Source: Austropuccinia psidii
Lineage: Eukaryota > Basidiomycota > Pucciniomycetes > Pucciniales > Sphaerophragmiaceae
Reading direction: 5' to 3'
DNA length: 64,000 nt
Assembly (NCBI GenBank): GCA_023105745.1
Contig: JALGQZ010000007.1
Location: 5,501,592 to 5,565,591 of the forward strand
Below are positions 11,501 through 20,496 of this stretch, in pieces (position 1 is the stretch's first letter; each line of letters begins with the position of its first letter). A model generated the notes under the pieces. That model searched no databases. It was not told the DNA's origin and saw only the letters and a program-made list of their open reading frames with translations. The position numbers and the translations under genes were made by a program.

Positions 11501-12297
11501 TGGTGATAAACAGAAGGAACAACCTTCATCACGGTTTCTATTTCTTCTGGCTCTTCCTCTTCATCCCACAACTCCTCCAGGGAGTCATGATAAGATGAAG
11601 GAGGAAGGTCCATATTCCCAAAGAAGAGATGAAGTGAAGATACAGAATTATCTTCTCCAACATCTTGAATCTCTTTGAAGACTTCATCTCTAGATGATAG
11701 TAATGACTGATGGGAATTAAGGGAAGGAATATGGACAGAAGACGGAAATGATGGTGTTCTAGAATCACCAACCAGAGCTGCACATGATTTGGTAGAAAAA
11801 AAGCCATTACTGAAAGAAATTGAAGGATCATTATAGTCCTTATGATCAGAATTAAAGGTGATCAATCCTTGCCTCCAATCAATAAACGGATTAAAATGAT
11901 TAAGAAAGTCAAAGCCCAATATGAGGTCTTCTCCCTTGGGAGTATCAATGACTAAAAAGTCCCATTCAAAGCTTGGGAAGGAAGGGAGCTCAACCATATA
12001 TTTAGTATGGTGAGTCACAAATAAAGAAGGAGACTCAGAGGAGTCAAGAATAATAAGGGGAATCTTCTCCGGGAGTTCTGACATGGTCAAAGAATACTTG
12101 TGAACAAACTGCTTTGCAATAAATGAGTTGGTAGCACCAGAATCAATGAGAATACTGTAAAACATATCAGAGAGAGAAGAAAAAACAAAAAATTTAAGAG
12201 AATTTTTGACACCAGTATTCAGAATGCACAATTGTGCTCTGGATGGAAAACTGTGAAGACCATTGAACACAACATGATCTTCACTCAGGCTTTTCCC
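8569..12297 (-). CDS. pol: Pol polyprotein of the chromovirus (PR-RT-RH-IN-chromodomain)
   Basis: The reading frame is open for 1,242 codons from the frameshift site at the end of gag; there is no own ATG near the start, so it is probably made as a Gag-Pol fusion. Counting from the GTG at 12270, the domains are: aspartic protease DSGA at about 43-46; reverse transcriptase with YLDD at about 439-442; RNase H with TDAS near 587 and TDHSS near 656; integrase zinc finger H810/H818/C847/C850; integrase core D880, D940 and E976 (DX35E spacing); GPY/F motif near 1109; and a C-terminal chromodomain at about 1166-1220 with LWYLVEWKGF and STWEP. The chromodomain would direct integration to methylated-histone chromatin. 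No stop or frameshift was seen, so all catalytic residues are in place. It overlaps gag in the -1 frame. Confidence 0.95.
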   Translation of the reverse strand, partial: GKSLSEDHVVFNGLHSFPSRAQLCILNTGVKNSLKFFVFSSLSDMFYSILIDSGATNSFIAKQFVHKYSLTMSELPEKIPLIILDSSESPSLFVTHHTKYMVELPSFPSFEWDFLVIDTPKGEDLILGFDFLNHFNPFIDWRQGLITFNSDHKDYNDPSISFSNGFFSTKSCAALVGDSRTPSFPSSVHIPSLNSHQSLLSSRDEVFKEIQDVGEDNSVSSLHLFFGNMDLPPSSYHDSLEELWDEEEEPEEIETVMKVVPSVYHQYLDVFSKVKAEKLPPHRACDHHIELEGSLPPVGVIYSLSNQESDTLRAYISENVEKGFIRPSSSSTGAPVLFVKKKDGGLRLCVDYRKLNAVTRKNKYPVPPMNQLLTVFNGSSIFSKIDLRGAYNLLRIKEGDEHLTCFRTKYGSYEYLVMPFGLTNAPASFQNLVNDIFYDLLDVYVVVYLDDIMVFSKSEEEHVTHVSTVLSRLRANNLFAKASKCLFHVSSVEYLGYVVSSEGLKMDQAKVQQILNWPPPRNLKALQSFLGFANFYRRFIKNYSKKISSLTSFLKKDSRFPLNEEALRQFHQLKEAFTTAPILSHFNPSLPTIVETDASDYALGAVLSQVSDSGKHPIAFDSRKLLPAELNYEIHDKELLGIVWALKRWRAFLLSISSPFEVLTDHSSLQYFMSSKILTRRQARWAEFLSEFHFSITYRPGRLATLPDALSRRDDVYPERGEDFISKNPMNYQKIIKQDEIQASKFFAVKVDSFSNLIDSIQKAVWQDSQYRSVLEDLGKGKSVQDYSLDSSSKLLLFKDRVVVPNDPTIQLNILQKRHDSPLAGHPGQEKTLKLVKRDFHWSGMTQFIKDYVSSCQQCSRNKNIHHKKFGLLKPLPIPSGPWICLSMDFITQLPLSNSFDSILVIVDRFSKMGVFIPTIASITSLDLAHLFIKNIFSKHGLPSSIVSDRGSLFVSSFWTNLCQQLKISRDLSTAYHPETDGQTERVNQILEQYLRMYVSYHQDDWNTWLPLAEFAYNNSDHSSTKQSPFFTVYGRDPQFDSVHITQDTPAGKLSTKIQSVQQDVKRELEVAINRFKRYADKSRASPPVFNPGDMVWLSSKNIKSTRPTKKLSERWLGPFPILKKVNTHAYHLKLPSQWKSIHPVFHISLLEPVKTSTIPNRHQEPPPPITIEEEEEWEVSQILDSKLKRGKLWYLVEWKGFSQDPERSTWEPTKNLKNCPELVKDFHSLYPDKPGPNSSKA

Positions 12298-13622
12298 TGG
12301 CTGGGAAATTTGCCTGACGGTTGGGTAAGCTTGTTTTGAGGCCTTTTGAAACAGGACTCAAGACTATGCTTCCCACCACAATAGGTACAAAGACCCTCTT
12401 TGATTCTTCTTTCTTTTTCAGAGTTCATGAGCTTGAAATCTTTATTCAACAAAGAAGAATGGGGCTTGTCCCTCTTCTGAAAATTCTTCTTCTTCTTTTG
12501 ACTTGAGCTTGAAGAATTTTGAGGATGAGAAGAACTTGACTTTGAGGCTTCTGGCTTCTTCTCTTGATGATGACCCTTTTCATTTTGCCTCTCATGGTAC
12601 CTGGTATCAAGTTCCAGGGTAATGTCCATTAAGTCTTGAAGAGAGTCAATTCTTGAAGGATGGGAGGCCAATTGATCCAAGATCCTGGATGGCAATCCCT
12701 TCCTGAAATGATGGATGAGAGCTCTTTCACCCCAATCCCCGATTCTTGAGACTAAGCTTCTGAAATCAGAAATGTATAAGGATACATGCCCACCTTCTTT
12801 CATTCTTAAATAATCCAACTCAGCTTCTGCTTTTCTGACTTCATTCGGGTCACCAAATAAAGTGAAGAGTTGAGATTCAAATAAACTCCAAGAATTGAGA
12901 AGGTAATTTGAATCTTGATTGGTGAGATTGGAAAGATAAGGCTCAATCCATTTTGCAGCCCTGCCAATGAGAAATGAAGTGGCATAAAGGACCTTCTTTC
13001 TGTCTTGAGTGAAGTTTGCCGGATCATTATGAAAAATCAATTGACAAGACTGAATAAAGCTTCTAACTTTGAAGGGCTGAGTCCCATCAAAGCATTCCGG
13101 TGCCTTCATAGATGGAGTCTTGAAGGCTGGTGGTCTTGATGCTTCAGAGGATGAAGCTGCTTGAAGATTGGCCATAATCTGAGTCATTTGCTGCATGATG
13201 GCCAATAGGGATGGTTCAGACTGATGAGAGACAGGCTGATTAGACTGGGCTAGAGTTGGTCCTCCAGTACCTTGGGATGCCTCCACCGGAGCAGGGACAC
13301 CTTCAGTACCATCAGACTCTTCCTCTTCCACAGAATTCTCCTCCTCCTCTTCACCATCTTCACCTGGACCTTTGAAAATAGTCCTTGAAGTTCCTGGAAA
13401 TCCGCCAACTACTCCTGAGAATGAACATGATCTTCTTGGCCCTCTTCCTTCCTTCCTGGATGGTGCTGCTCCTTCCATGCGGGGTCCTCTATCTAATTGG
13501 GCCCTCAGTTGAGGAACTGCTGGGGTGCCATCTAGAGGAGCTCTTGGAGTTGGAGTGAGAACAGCTTGAGCTCTGGCCTGAGATCTTGTCTGTCTTGCTG
13601 GAGGTGAGTGTTGAACAGGCAT
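12285..13622 (-). CDS. gag: Gag of the chromovirus
   Basis: The protein is 445 aa if started at the ATG at 13622 (MPVQHSPPARQTRSQ). An in-frame ATG 24 codons upstream also exists, but the sequence before MPVQ looks non-conserved in character, so I prefer the shorter form. Visible parts: a Pro/Arg-rich basic N-terminus, an acidic Glu-rich stretch, a capsid-like core (TPSMKAPECFDGT to about LDTRYHERQ), a Ser/Lys-rich linker, and one zinc knuckle CTYCGGKHSLESC (CX2CX3HX4C) near the C-terminus. From memory this resembles a Gag family very common in myrtle rust. It ends in TGA at 12287-12285, two codons after the slippery heptamer. Confidence 0.93.
   Translation of the reverse strand: MPVQHSPPARQTRSQARAQAVLTPTPRAPLDGTPAVPQLRAQLDRGPRMEGAAPSRKEGRGPRRSCSFSGVVGGFPGTSRTIFKGPGEDGEEEEENSVEEEESDGTEGVPAPVEASQGTGGPTLAQSNQPVSHQSEPSLLAIMQQMTQIMANLQAASSSEASRPPAFKTPSMKAPECFDGTQPFKVRSFIQSCQLIFHNDPANFTQDRKKVLYATSFLIGRAAKWIEPYLSNLTNQDSNYLLNSWSLFESQLFTLFGDPNEVRKAEAELDYLRMKEGGHVSLYISDFRSLVSRIGDWGERALIHHFRKGLPSRILDQLASHPSRIDSLQDLMDITLELDTRYHERQNEKGHHQEKKPEASKSSSSHPQNSSSSSQKKKKNFQKRDKPHSSLLNKDFKLMNSEKERRIKEGLCTYCGGKHSLESCFKRPQNKLTQPSGKFPSQGKA
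12291..12297 (-). promoter_or_regulatory. -1 ribosomal frameshift heptamer G_GGA_AAA
   Basis: On the minus strand the gag codons read CAG GGA AAA GCC TGA, so GGGAAAA is positioned as X_XXY_YYZ in the gag frame. A -1 slip continues GGG AAA AGC CTG into the open pol frame. The same string (CCTTTTCCCTG side, plus strand 63990-64000) is kept in the decayed relative. A downstream stem was not modelled. Confidence 0.78.
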
Positions 13623-14392
13623 GATATCAGGAACAAAATGAAATAATGAATTAAAAATCAAAATTTGCTTGAAGTGAAAAGAGTCAACAATCAAATCTTG
13701 AGGAAAATCAATGAATAAAAGTGAAAATCTTCAAGTACATCAATAAATCAAAATCAAATGAAGTCTTGAAGTCAAATGAAATCAATGTCTTGAAGTAAAT
13801 CAATGAATCAAAGTCAAATGAGATCTTCAGGTCAATAAATCAATCAATCAAATCAATCAAAATCAAAATCTTGCAAAATCAATCAATAAAATGAAAATCT
13901 TGAGGAAAAATCAATTTATGTCAAAATTCTTGATGTGAAAAATCAGCAAAATCAATGAAATCTTCAGGTCAATCAATTTTCTTGAGGTCAAAATCAAATA
14001 TGTCAAATCAATCAATCAATCAAAATCAAGTGAATTATTCTTTAAAAATCAAAATTCTTGAAGAAAAAATCAATTATGAATCTTGATGTGAATAACGTGT
14101 CTGAATATCTTGATGAAAAATTTGAAAATCAAAGAAAATCAAGATGACGCCTGAATTATGAATGAAATGAAAATTGATGATTTGAAAAAGATTTTAAAAA
14201 GAATAACAAAAATAAAAAATGGGTCAGCTTTCAATTTTCAAAATGAAGAATGAATGAAAGAAAATTGAGAGGTGACGATGAATCATTAAGTTCATAAGCG
14301 TAAAAGAATCATAATTTCGATGAAATGAGTGAATGAAATTGTAAAGAAAGAATGAACAGAATGAAAAAGAAATTATGAGTTAATTAATATAA
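13623..14392 (-). other. Leader of the chromovirus, rich in AATCAA-type simple repeats
   Basis: This is the 770-bp untranslated leader between the 5' LTR and gag. Long stretches are degenerate TCAATCAAAATC-type repeats. No ORF of note. Confidence 0.6.
14378..14391 (-). promoter_or_regulatory. Candidate self-priming primer-binding site
   Basis: One base inside the 5' LTR, the sense strand reads TATATTAATTAACT. This is the exact reverse complement of AGTTAATTAATATA in the LTR (14778 down to 14765), the probable start of the transcript. Tf1/sushi-type elements prime reverse transcription by folding the 5' end of their own RNA onto this site instead of using a tRNA. The core TTAATTAA is itself palindromic, so part of the match is expected by chance. 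Confidence 0.6.
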
Positions 14393-14812
14393 TGTCACAG
14401 GGGCTCTTGGACAGAAATACAAGAGTGGCCTGGCACTCAGCAATCAGGGAACTCACTTGGAAGACTCCAAAAGGATAAAGAATAAAAATAATAAGAATGA
14501 ATTCCTCTAAAAGATATGCAGGTACAAGATGAGATGCAAAAGAGGAAAGGGAAGCCAAATGGCCAAAGAGCCAACCAAGTAAGTCCTTAATCACTGTTTC
14601 AACCTGCCAAAAATGAATAATGGAATTAGTAAGGATATGACCACCAAATATCCATTGACAGGCGAAGAAAGAGAAAAGAGAAAAGTGCTAAATGACTGAC
14701 TTAATAATATCAGTATTTGCTTAACTAAAATGAAAAAGAAAATAAAGATAAAATAAAATCAAAATATATTAATTAACTGGGGAAAACCCCCCAGGGTGGA
14801 AAGGGTAGCCGG

Positions 14813-14818
14813 TATATG
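14813..14818 (-). promoter_or_regulatory. TATA-like box of the chromovirus promoter
   Basis: CATATA on the minus strand, about 35 bp upstream of the proposed self-priming transcript start AGTTAATTAATATA. The spacing is what a TATA-driven start would show. The equivalent sits at 6560-6565 in the other LTR. Confidence 0.45.
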
Positions 14819-15517
14819 TGAAAAGCTGGGAGCTGGAGTTCTTCAGGCTGAAAACTGATCTGTATTGATCCTTGAGGCTGTATTGATTCTTTTGGGAATT
14901 GATACAGCTGGCTAATATTGAAATTGAATTGGGTTGAATGAATTTCCCATGATTGAAAATGAAATACAGGTCTTGATGGATCCAGACTGTATTTGAAATG
15001 AATATGGTTGCCAAGATGGATTGAGTGGAGCTTTGACACTTGACAACTTCTTTTTGGCACTGCTTCTTGAATACACTTGAGAATGAATTGAAAGTATTCC
15101 CTTGGAATGAATACTTGGAGTGAGAATAACCATTGACTGCTTGATGGCGTCATTGGTCTTTGACGCTGGAACACTTGCTCTTGAGCCTTGATGATTCCTC
15201 TGAATGATTGGGTGCCTTGATGACGTGATGAGATGTTGGAATGTTGAAATGAACATTTAATATTGCCACCATTGAATTGCTGTTGAAAAATGATGCACAA
15301 TGATATATAACATCATTTATGGCATATTGGTTGATTGGCAAGAAGATTACGTCCAAAGGTCTTGAGATGGAAAGGCAGAGGGAAAAGGATGGATGTAATG
15401 GCTTCAGAGCTTGGAATGGTGTTTTCTGGGCCTTTTGGGGTTTTTGGCCACTTTTGGGTTCTGAGCCAAAAACTGGCCCAAAAGGCGGGAAAGTGTCTTT
15501 TGGACACTTTGCGTCAA

Positions 15518-15731
15518 AGTGCGCAAAAGTGCGCAAAATGCGCAAAAGTGCGCAAATGCGCAAAGTGCGCAAAAATGCGCAAAATGCGCAAAAGTGCGCA
15601 AATATGCGCAAATGCGCAAAAAGTGCGCAAAATGCGCAAAAAGTGCGCAAATGCGCAAAAGTGCGCAAAATGCGCAAAAATGCGCAAATGCGCAAAAATG
15701 CGCAAAATGCGCAAAAATGCGCAAATGCGCA
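15518..15731. repeat. GTGCGCAAA minisatellite, 5' LTR copy
   Basis: Same tract as 7265-7479 but with a different order of units in its distal half, so slippage or conversion has occurred since insertion, when both LTRs were identical. Confidence 0.95.
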
Positions 15732-16012
15732 TTATGAGCCCAAATGGCCAAAAACAGCCATTTGGGCCATTTCCCCTGGTTTTGAGGGAAATGACCAGAA
15801 ATACCCATTTGGGCATAAATTGCCGCTATGGGTGCTGGATTGAGGTGAAGGGCCATGAAGGCCCCAAAACACAAATGGCCATAAATGGTCCATAAGATAA
15901 TGACGTGGCAATATTGGCCACTGATGATGGATATGGCCAATTGGCCATAAAAGGACTGTGGCTTGATATGCCATATGGGGATCCAAGGAAGTGAATTGCC
16001 ATGGTTGTGACA

Positions 16013-16017
16013 GCATA
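16013..16017. repeat. Target-site duplication GCATA, right copy
   Basis: Matches 6136-6140. Gene A continues directly afterwards. Confidence 0.92.
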
Positions 16018-17501
16018 CTGAACCCCCCCAATGCTCAATGAAACAATCCATGATGAAGCTCCACATACTGAAAGTCCCCCGATACCCAATGAAACAATGC
16101 ATGATGCAACCCCTCCCGCCTCTCCTCGGAATATTCAAGCCTTTCAAGAAAGGGAAACAATTAAACATGATACAATGGGACGAGATATGACTGATATAGT
16201 TCCTGACCCTGAGCCCAAAGTGTCATCCTCTGCTAATTTTCAAGGGATATTTTTATCCCGCATGGAAGAGTTTGCAGGCGTTTTGAATTATCATTCCAAT
16301 ATTACTCAACAATCATAGAAAAGGGGGCTTGATAATATCAATAGTATTTACAAAAATCAATGGGACAATTTACCAACAAAAGATGCTCATACATTCCTGC
16401 CTGTTGGTATTAAGGTGATCAGTAACCTAGAGCTTAAAATGTCGGCCTGGCTGGAGGACCTTGAGATGGAAGGTGAGTTTTATCTTTGTGCATGATACAT
16501 GTTTATTGGCTGTTGACTGGTGATATAAATTGCAATATACAGGGTTAGATTTTTTTAATCCAACCAAAACAGAAGCGTTTTTTGATCACAACATTTGGAA
16601 TCTCAAATTGATGAAGGAATCAGCTAAACCTCCAGAGAATCTCCCAAAATCTGAACACTCCTTCTTCAAAATGGTTCAGAGCCTTCTTTACCCCGCCAAT
16701 CCAGTTAAACATTTTTGGGCAAATGTTATGTTTGAATCCATTAGTTTAGTCTCATACAATGTGGTTGCACCCAAACCATATGTTGCACCAACATCAAATT
16801 CAACCGATCCTCTTTGACTCGAACAGGGAGTAGTTGAATACCTTGCCTCCTTCTTGAGTAAATCAAAGCAACGTGCAACCCAACTCAGCATTGAAGGTGG
16901 CGGGGCTGACAATGAGATATCCACAAAGCCCCACAAGAACCTGGAGGATCTAATGGATACAGTTATCCATTGGATGATTGTGTACAACATGGTACGTGCA
17001 CATAAAAAGGGCAAAGTCAATGGCATCAAAGGCAAACTCACCAGCTCAAAGAAAAATGAGGCCCTCAAAGATCTTTTGATGTGTCACAAGAATCCTTGAA
17101 TAAATCTAATTTGCTATGGTATATTAGCGGCTTTCTGTGCAGTGGGGGTTCATGGTTTGATGGTATGCTCAGATGACTGGAGAACAAGTTCAGTTAAAGG
17201 GGCTTTATAACTAATTGACATTTCCGCAAAACTTTCAGAGGGTAAAAATCTAGTGGAGCCAGTGTGGCTACGTACTAATAAATATATATGTAATTTACTG
17301 AATAAAAGCTTCTTCTCATCAGAGTCTTTTAACCCCACTGTACCTCTTAGATTTGAATTTGCACGATGCTTAGTATTAGACTTTGGTGATGCCTGGGTGG
17401 GAAACGCGGTCTTGGTTCAAGTGATGAGGTCACCTCGACGGTACCCAGGTCAGCAAAACTCACAACCAGGATTGACCCGTTTTAGATTAGCTTTGTACTA
17501 G

Positions 17502-18026
17502 ATAGCTTGTAATTTAATTTTGCAAAGTAACTTATGAATTTAATAATCATGACTTCCTATCCTACTACTGCCCGGATGCCACAGTCTGAGTACCAATAGT
17601 AATTGTACGGCGGCATGCCTCCGTACATCATTGCAAAGACTCCGACAAGACGCAAGCTGAGTCAGGCATTGTGCACGCAAGTAGCACACGCGGGGGCATT
17701 GCGGGAAGTCGCGTTTATCACTTCCCGCCAGCCCATAATTGGCCAAATGTTCCTGTGTCTTTCAAGAGGACTAGCATAGCTAGGGATCCGCATTCCAAAT
17801 GGTTGGATTGGAAAGTGATTGCATGGGAACATCAATATGTCAAATTGAATAATGCACTATCCACTGCAATTTTCAGGTTCAGGTATTTGAGATCGTGAAT
17901 TTGCCAAGGTCAGGTGTGATCTTTCTCTTTAGCCGCAATCAAAAAAGATTCATCAACCGCAATTCAATTGAGGTGATATTAATAAATCAGTAATCATTCA
18001 GTTTCATTTCATTTTATGCTGAAAGC
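17502..18026. other. Intergenic region between gene A and the oxygenase gene
   Basis: 525 bp with no gene. It contains the palindrome at 17604-17627 and AT-rich sequence just before the oxygenase ATG. Confidence 0.5.
17604..17627. repeat. Intergenic palindrome, copy 1
   Basis: TGTACGGCGGCA then TGCCTCCGTACA: a 24-bp dyad with one mismatched pair. Copies of the same design occur at 19465, 24368, 24507 and 30253, always between genes of the CACTA-like element. Confidence 0.8.
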
Positions 18027-19355
18027 ATGCCATTCACGAAAAAAGGAAAAGAGCGTAAAAGGGAACTTGCCAGAAAGCGTCGGGCTGAGGAAGGAAAGTG
18101 TGAGTTGCTCGCTTAGTCTCAGTGTATATATGCTTCCACATTTTTGTGGCACCCTCATTGGGCCCCACGGAAGAACATTGGCTTTAGTTGGTTCATATTG
18201 TGCCAATGTCATGTGGGCTCCAACAGGGAAGTTCAAGGATGTGTGCCGAAGAAAGCTCCTTGCCAGTATCTGATATCCTGTGTGCTTCAACACATAGTGA
18301 TCCCTCAACCACTTGGGAATAGTAGCAGATCCCAAAAGACAAATGAGCGCAAAACAAGCCGAATGAATAGGTTGCTTTCCTCCTCTCGCCCAACAGCACA
18401 AATATCAATGCCAGTATCAGCAAATATCACCCCAAGTGAAATTCGGAGGGTTGTGGATGTCAATCAGATCAAATGCATTCACTTTGGCCGTGTGGCAATT
18501 TTCTCTTCAACCGGATTACTCATTTCCCTTGTCGAATTCTGACCATTCACAACAATGAGTGAAGTCGAGGTCAATCAATGGGATGAATTATCACAATTCT
18601 TATTTCGCGAAAAGAGATTCACCGACCCGATTGCAACCAATGGAGCATTACTGGAGGGATTTATGTTCGCGATTGGGTGGCGCAAATGCAGCACCAAGAA
18701 TGAACAATTTGGTCTGTATGGAAGTGTCGGGAAAATTGAAAATGCAAAAGATTAATGGCGAAACCAAGGTGCCAATCTTAGCTCAGTGGGTTGCATTCTA
18801 GGTCAATCCTTACAATATGTTGGGGATAATTTATTTCAGAAGATTCAAAATTGCTACAATTCATTGGGGGTTCCATCTTTTAATCAAGTCAACTATGGAG
18901 CCAATATGCCCGCAAATCAGGGTGCATTCGAGTTTGCTTCTGCACTCACTTTCACCATGAATGGATTCAAAAACGCACCTCATGTTGATAAGGATGCATC
19001 GCTGTATGCTTTGGGATGGTGGTTTCAAGCTGATAAGCGGACCGGCCAAATTCAAAGAGATGCGTCAAAGCGGTGTACAGGGGGAAAATTGATTTTCCCA
19101 AATGAGCATTTTTGGATTGATCTATCCGCATGTCATGGGCTCATTCAGGTAGTGTGGGCCAGTAGTACATTTGTTCATTATACTGATCCAGCACAGGACA
19201 ACGAAAGCACGACACTAGTGGGTATGTCCGCACAATGCTCAAGCAGGTTAGCAAAAACAATGCGGCAAAAAAACCATGGCTATTATGAGATTGGCGAGAG
19301 AGCGGGCTATCAAATCAGGGATGTTAATACAATCTCATGCCGATTCAAAGAATGA
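18027..19355 (+). pseudogene. TET/JBP-like 2OG-Fe(II) oxygenase, decayed
   Basis: The first exon starts at ATG 18027 with a very basic MPFTKKGKERKRELARKRR. A GT...CAG intron of about 150 bp follows, and the second exon (from about 18221) runs to 19355. The core has an HxD iron-binding pair in NAPHVDKDASLY, then a WWFQAD strand, FWIDLSACHGLIQVVW and a distal HYTDPA, in the order seen in TET/JBP-like enzymes that are expanded in rusts. These enzymes oxidise 5-methylpyrimidines in DNA. In the HGxxRxxW-like segment I would expect Arg, but this copy has Gln. Two in-frame stops break it: TGA 18540-18542 (CGA to TGA likely) and TAA 18753-18755. Frame and motifs are otherwise kept. The family assignment is from motif memory; association of such genes with fungal DNA transposons is established. 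Confidence 0.75.
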
Positions 19356-19464
19356 GGAGATTTGCATGTGGGTTGGGTAAGGCAGAGGACAATATACACC
19401 AGGATTGGATGGATTCGAGTGCGGGAGATGGGGTGTCTCACATGAAAAAGGGGTGAAGTGGATT

Positions 19465-19490
19465 ATGTACGGTGGCATGCCATCGTACAT
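19465..19490. repeat. Intergenic palindrome, copy 2
   Basis: ATGTACGGTGGCA then TGCCATCGTACAT: a 26-bp dyad with one mismatched pair, 110 bp after the oxygenase stop and just before a tandem array. Confidence 0.85.
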
Positions 19491-19499
19491 CTGTCCTGG

Positions 19500-20090
19500 T
19501 TTGTTGCTATTGTCCAGGATGCCGATGCTTCACACGCGAATCCTTATGCTTGTGCAGGTTCCGCAAATGCTAAAAGTTCCTTACGCCTATGCGGGGTGCC
19601 GACGCCACACACGCCAATCCTTACGCCTGTGCAGGCTCCCGAAAATTTACACGCCAATCCTGACGCTTGTGAAGGTTCCCAAAAATGCTAAAAATTTCTT
19701 ACGCCTGTACAGGCTTCCGGCGATTCACACGCCAATCCTTACGCTTGTGAAGGTTCCCCACAATGCTGAAAGTTTCTTGGCCTGTGCAGGATCCCGAGAA
19801 TTCACACGCTAATTCTTACGCCTGTGCAGGCTCCCAAAACTTCACACGCCAATCCTTGTGCTTGTGAGGGGTCCCAAAAATGCTAAAAATTCCTTACGCC
19901 TGTACACGCTTGCGACGATTCACATGCCCAGCCTGATGCTTGGGAAGGTTGCCAACAATGCTGACAAATTCTTATGCCTGTGCAGGCTCCTGATAATTCA
20001 CACGCCAATCCTTATGCCTGTGCAGCCTCCCGACAAGTCACACGCCAATCCTTACGCTTGTGAGGGTTCCAGACAATTTAAATAATTCAA
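19500..20090 (+). repeat. Internal tandem array related to the left subterminal array
   Basis: Alternating units of about 40 and 78 bp begin TTCACACGCCAATCCTTACG and contain GTGCAGGCTCCCGA or GTGAAGGTTCCC. The core ATCCTTACGCTTGTG is shared with 4430-4857. Open frames across it are repeat artefacts. Confidence 0.8.
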
Positions 20091-20496
20091 TACATGAGTA
20101 AGATTAATAGCGTGTGACCATAGGAAAGGCCATGTTTCACAAATCTGGAGTGGATTGCTCACATGCGGGAAGCTCCCGCTTTTTTACAGTTAAGAATGGA
20201 TATGGCTCTAAACCATGGAAGAAGAAAATATAGGAGAGGATAACGGCAACTATTGGCGCATTTTGAGAAAAAGAGGGTCACACAAACAAATACTCACTCA
20301 AACCTTTGGTAGGGCACTAATAAAAATTTTTCTCACGCAATAGGATATTTGAACCATTAAGGAAAATATCATTTCAGGTGAGCAAAGAATGTAATAGAAA
20401 TTGTAGATAACAATCATTTAATACAAATAATTTATTTAAAGGAAAGTATTACAAAAGATAAAAAGCGGAAAGCATGATATTTTTTTTTAAATTTTT
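20091..20496. other. AT-rich spacer, no gene seen
   Basis: Spacer between the array and the 3' end of the minus-strand zinc-cluster gene. Nothing recognised. Confidence 0.4.

Larger units (their letters stand above)
6141..16012 (-). mobile_element. Complete chromovirus (Tf1/sushi-like Ty3/gypsy) retrotransposon
   Basis: The element is 9,872 bp with two 1,620-bp LTRs, a 5-bp duplication, intact gag and pol, a -1 frameshift site, a candidate self-priming site and a polypurine tract. On the minus strand the order is LTR, primer site, gag, pol (protease, reverse transcriptase, RNase H, integrase, chromodomain), polypurine tract, LTR. I saw only one substitution, a 1-base A-run difference and slippage in the GTGCGCAAA tract between the LTRs, so insertion was recent. 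It sits antisense in exon 3 of gene A. A decayed relative occupies 58173-64000. Confidence 0.95.
14393..16012 (-). repeat. 5' LTR of the chromovirus
   Basis: It is 1,620 bp and nearly identical to 6141-7760. A TATA-like ACATATACC (tatatg 14813-14818 on the plus strand) lies about 35 bp upstream of the proposed transcript start at 14778. That would give a U3 of about 1.23 kb and R plus U5 of about 386 bp. Confidence 0.95.
5386..17501 (+). pseudogene. Gene A: unknown rust protein, cargo of the CACTA-like element, split by a retrotransposon
   Basis: I do not recognise the family. Exons can be followed by conserved frame. Exon 1 is 5386-5536, starts ATG GCC, and has a stop at codon 3 (TAA, probably from CAA). 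An intron (GTGAGT...CAG) spans 5537-5607, exon 2 is 5608-5871, an intron (GTAAGT...CAG) spans 5872-5933, and exon 3 starts at 5934. Exon 3 is cut at 6140 by an LTR element and resumes at 16018. A further intron lies at 16473-16542, and the frame then runs to 17501. The product would be acidic and Ser/Glu-rich at the N-terminus with a nuclear-signal-like KKKNKKRR stretch, followed by a more globular C-terminal half. Damage: a C-run frameshift near 16025 and stops at 16316, 16815, 17097 and about 17208, several explained by CAG/CGA/CAA to TAG/TGA/TAA. It is first in a head-to-tail pair with the oxygenase gene. Confidence 0.65.
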
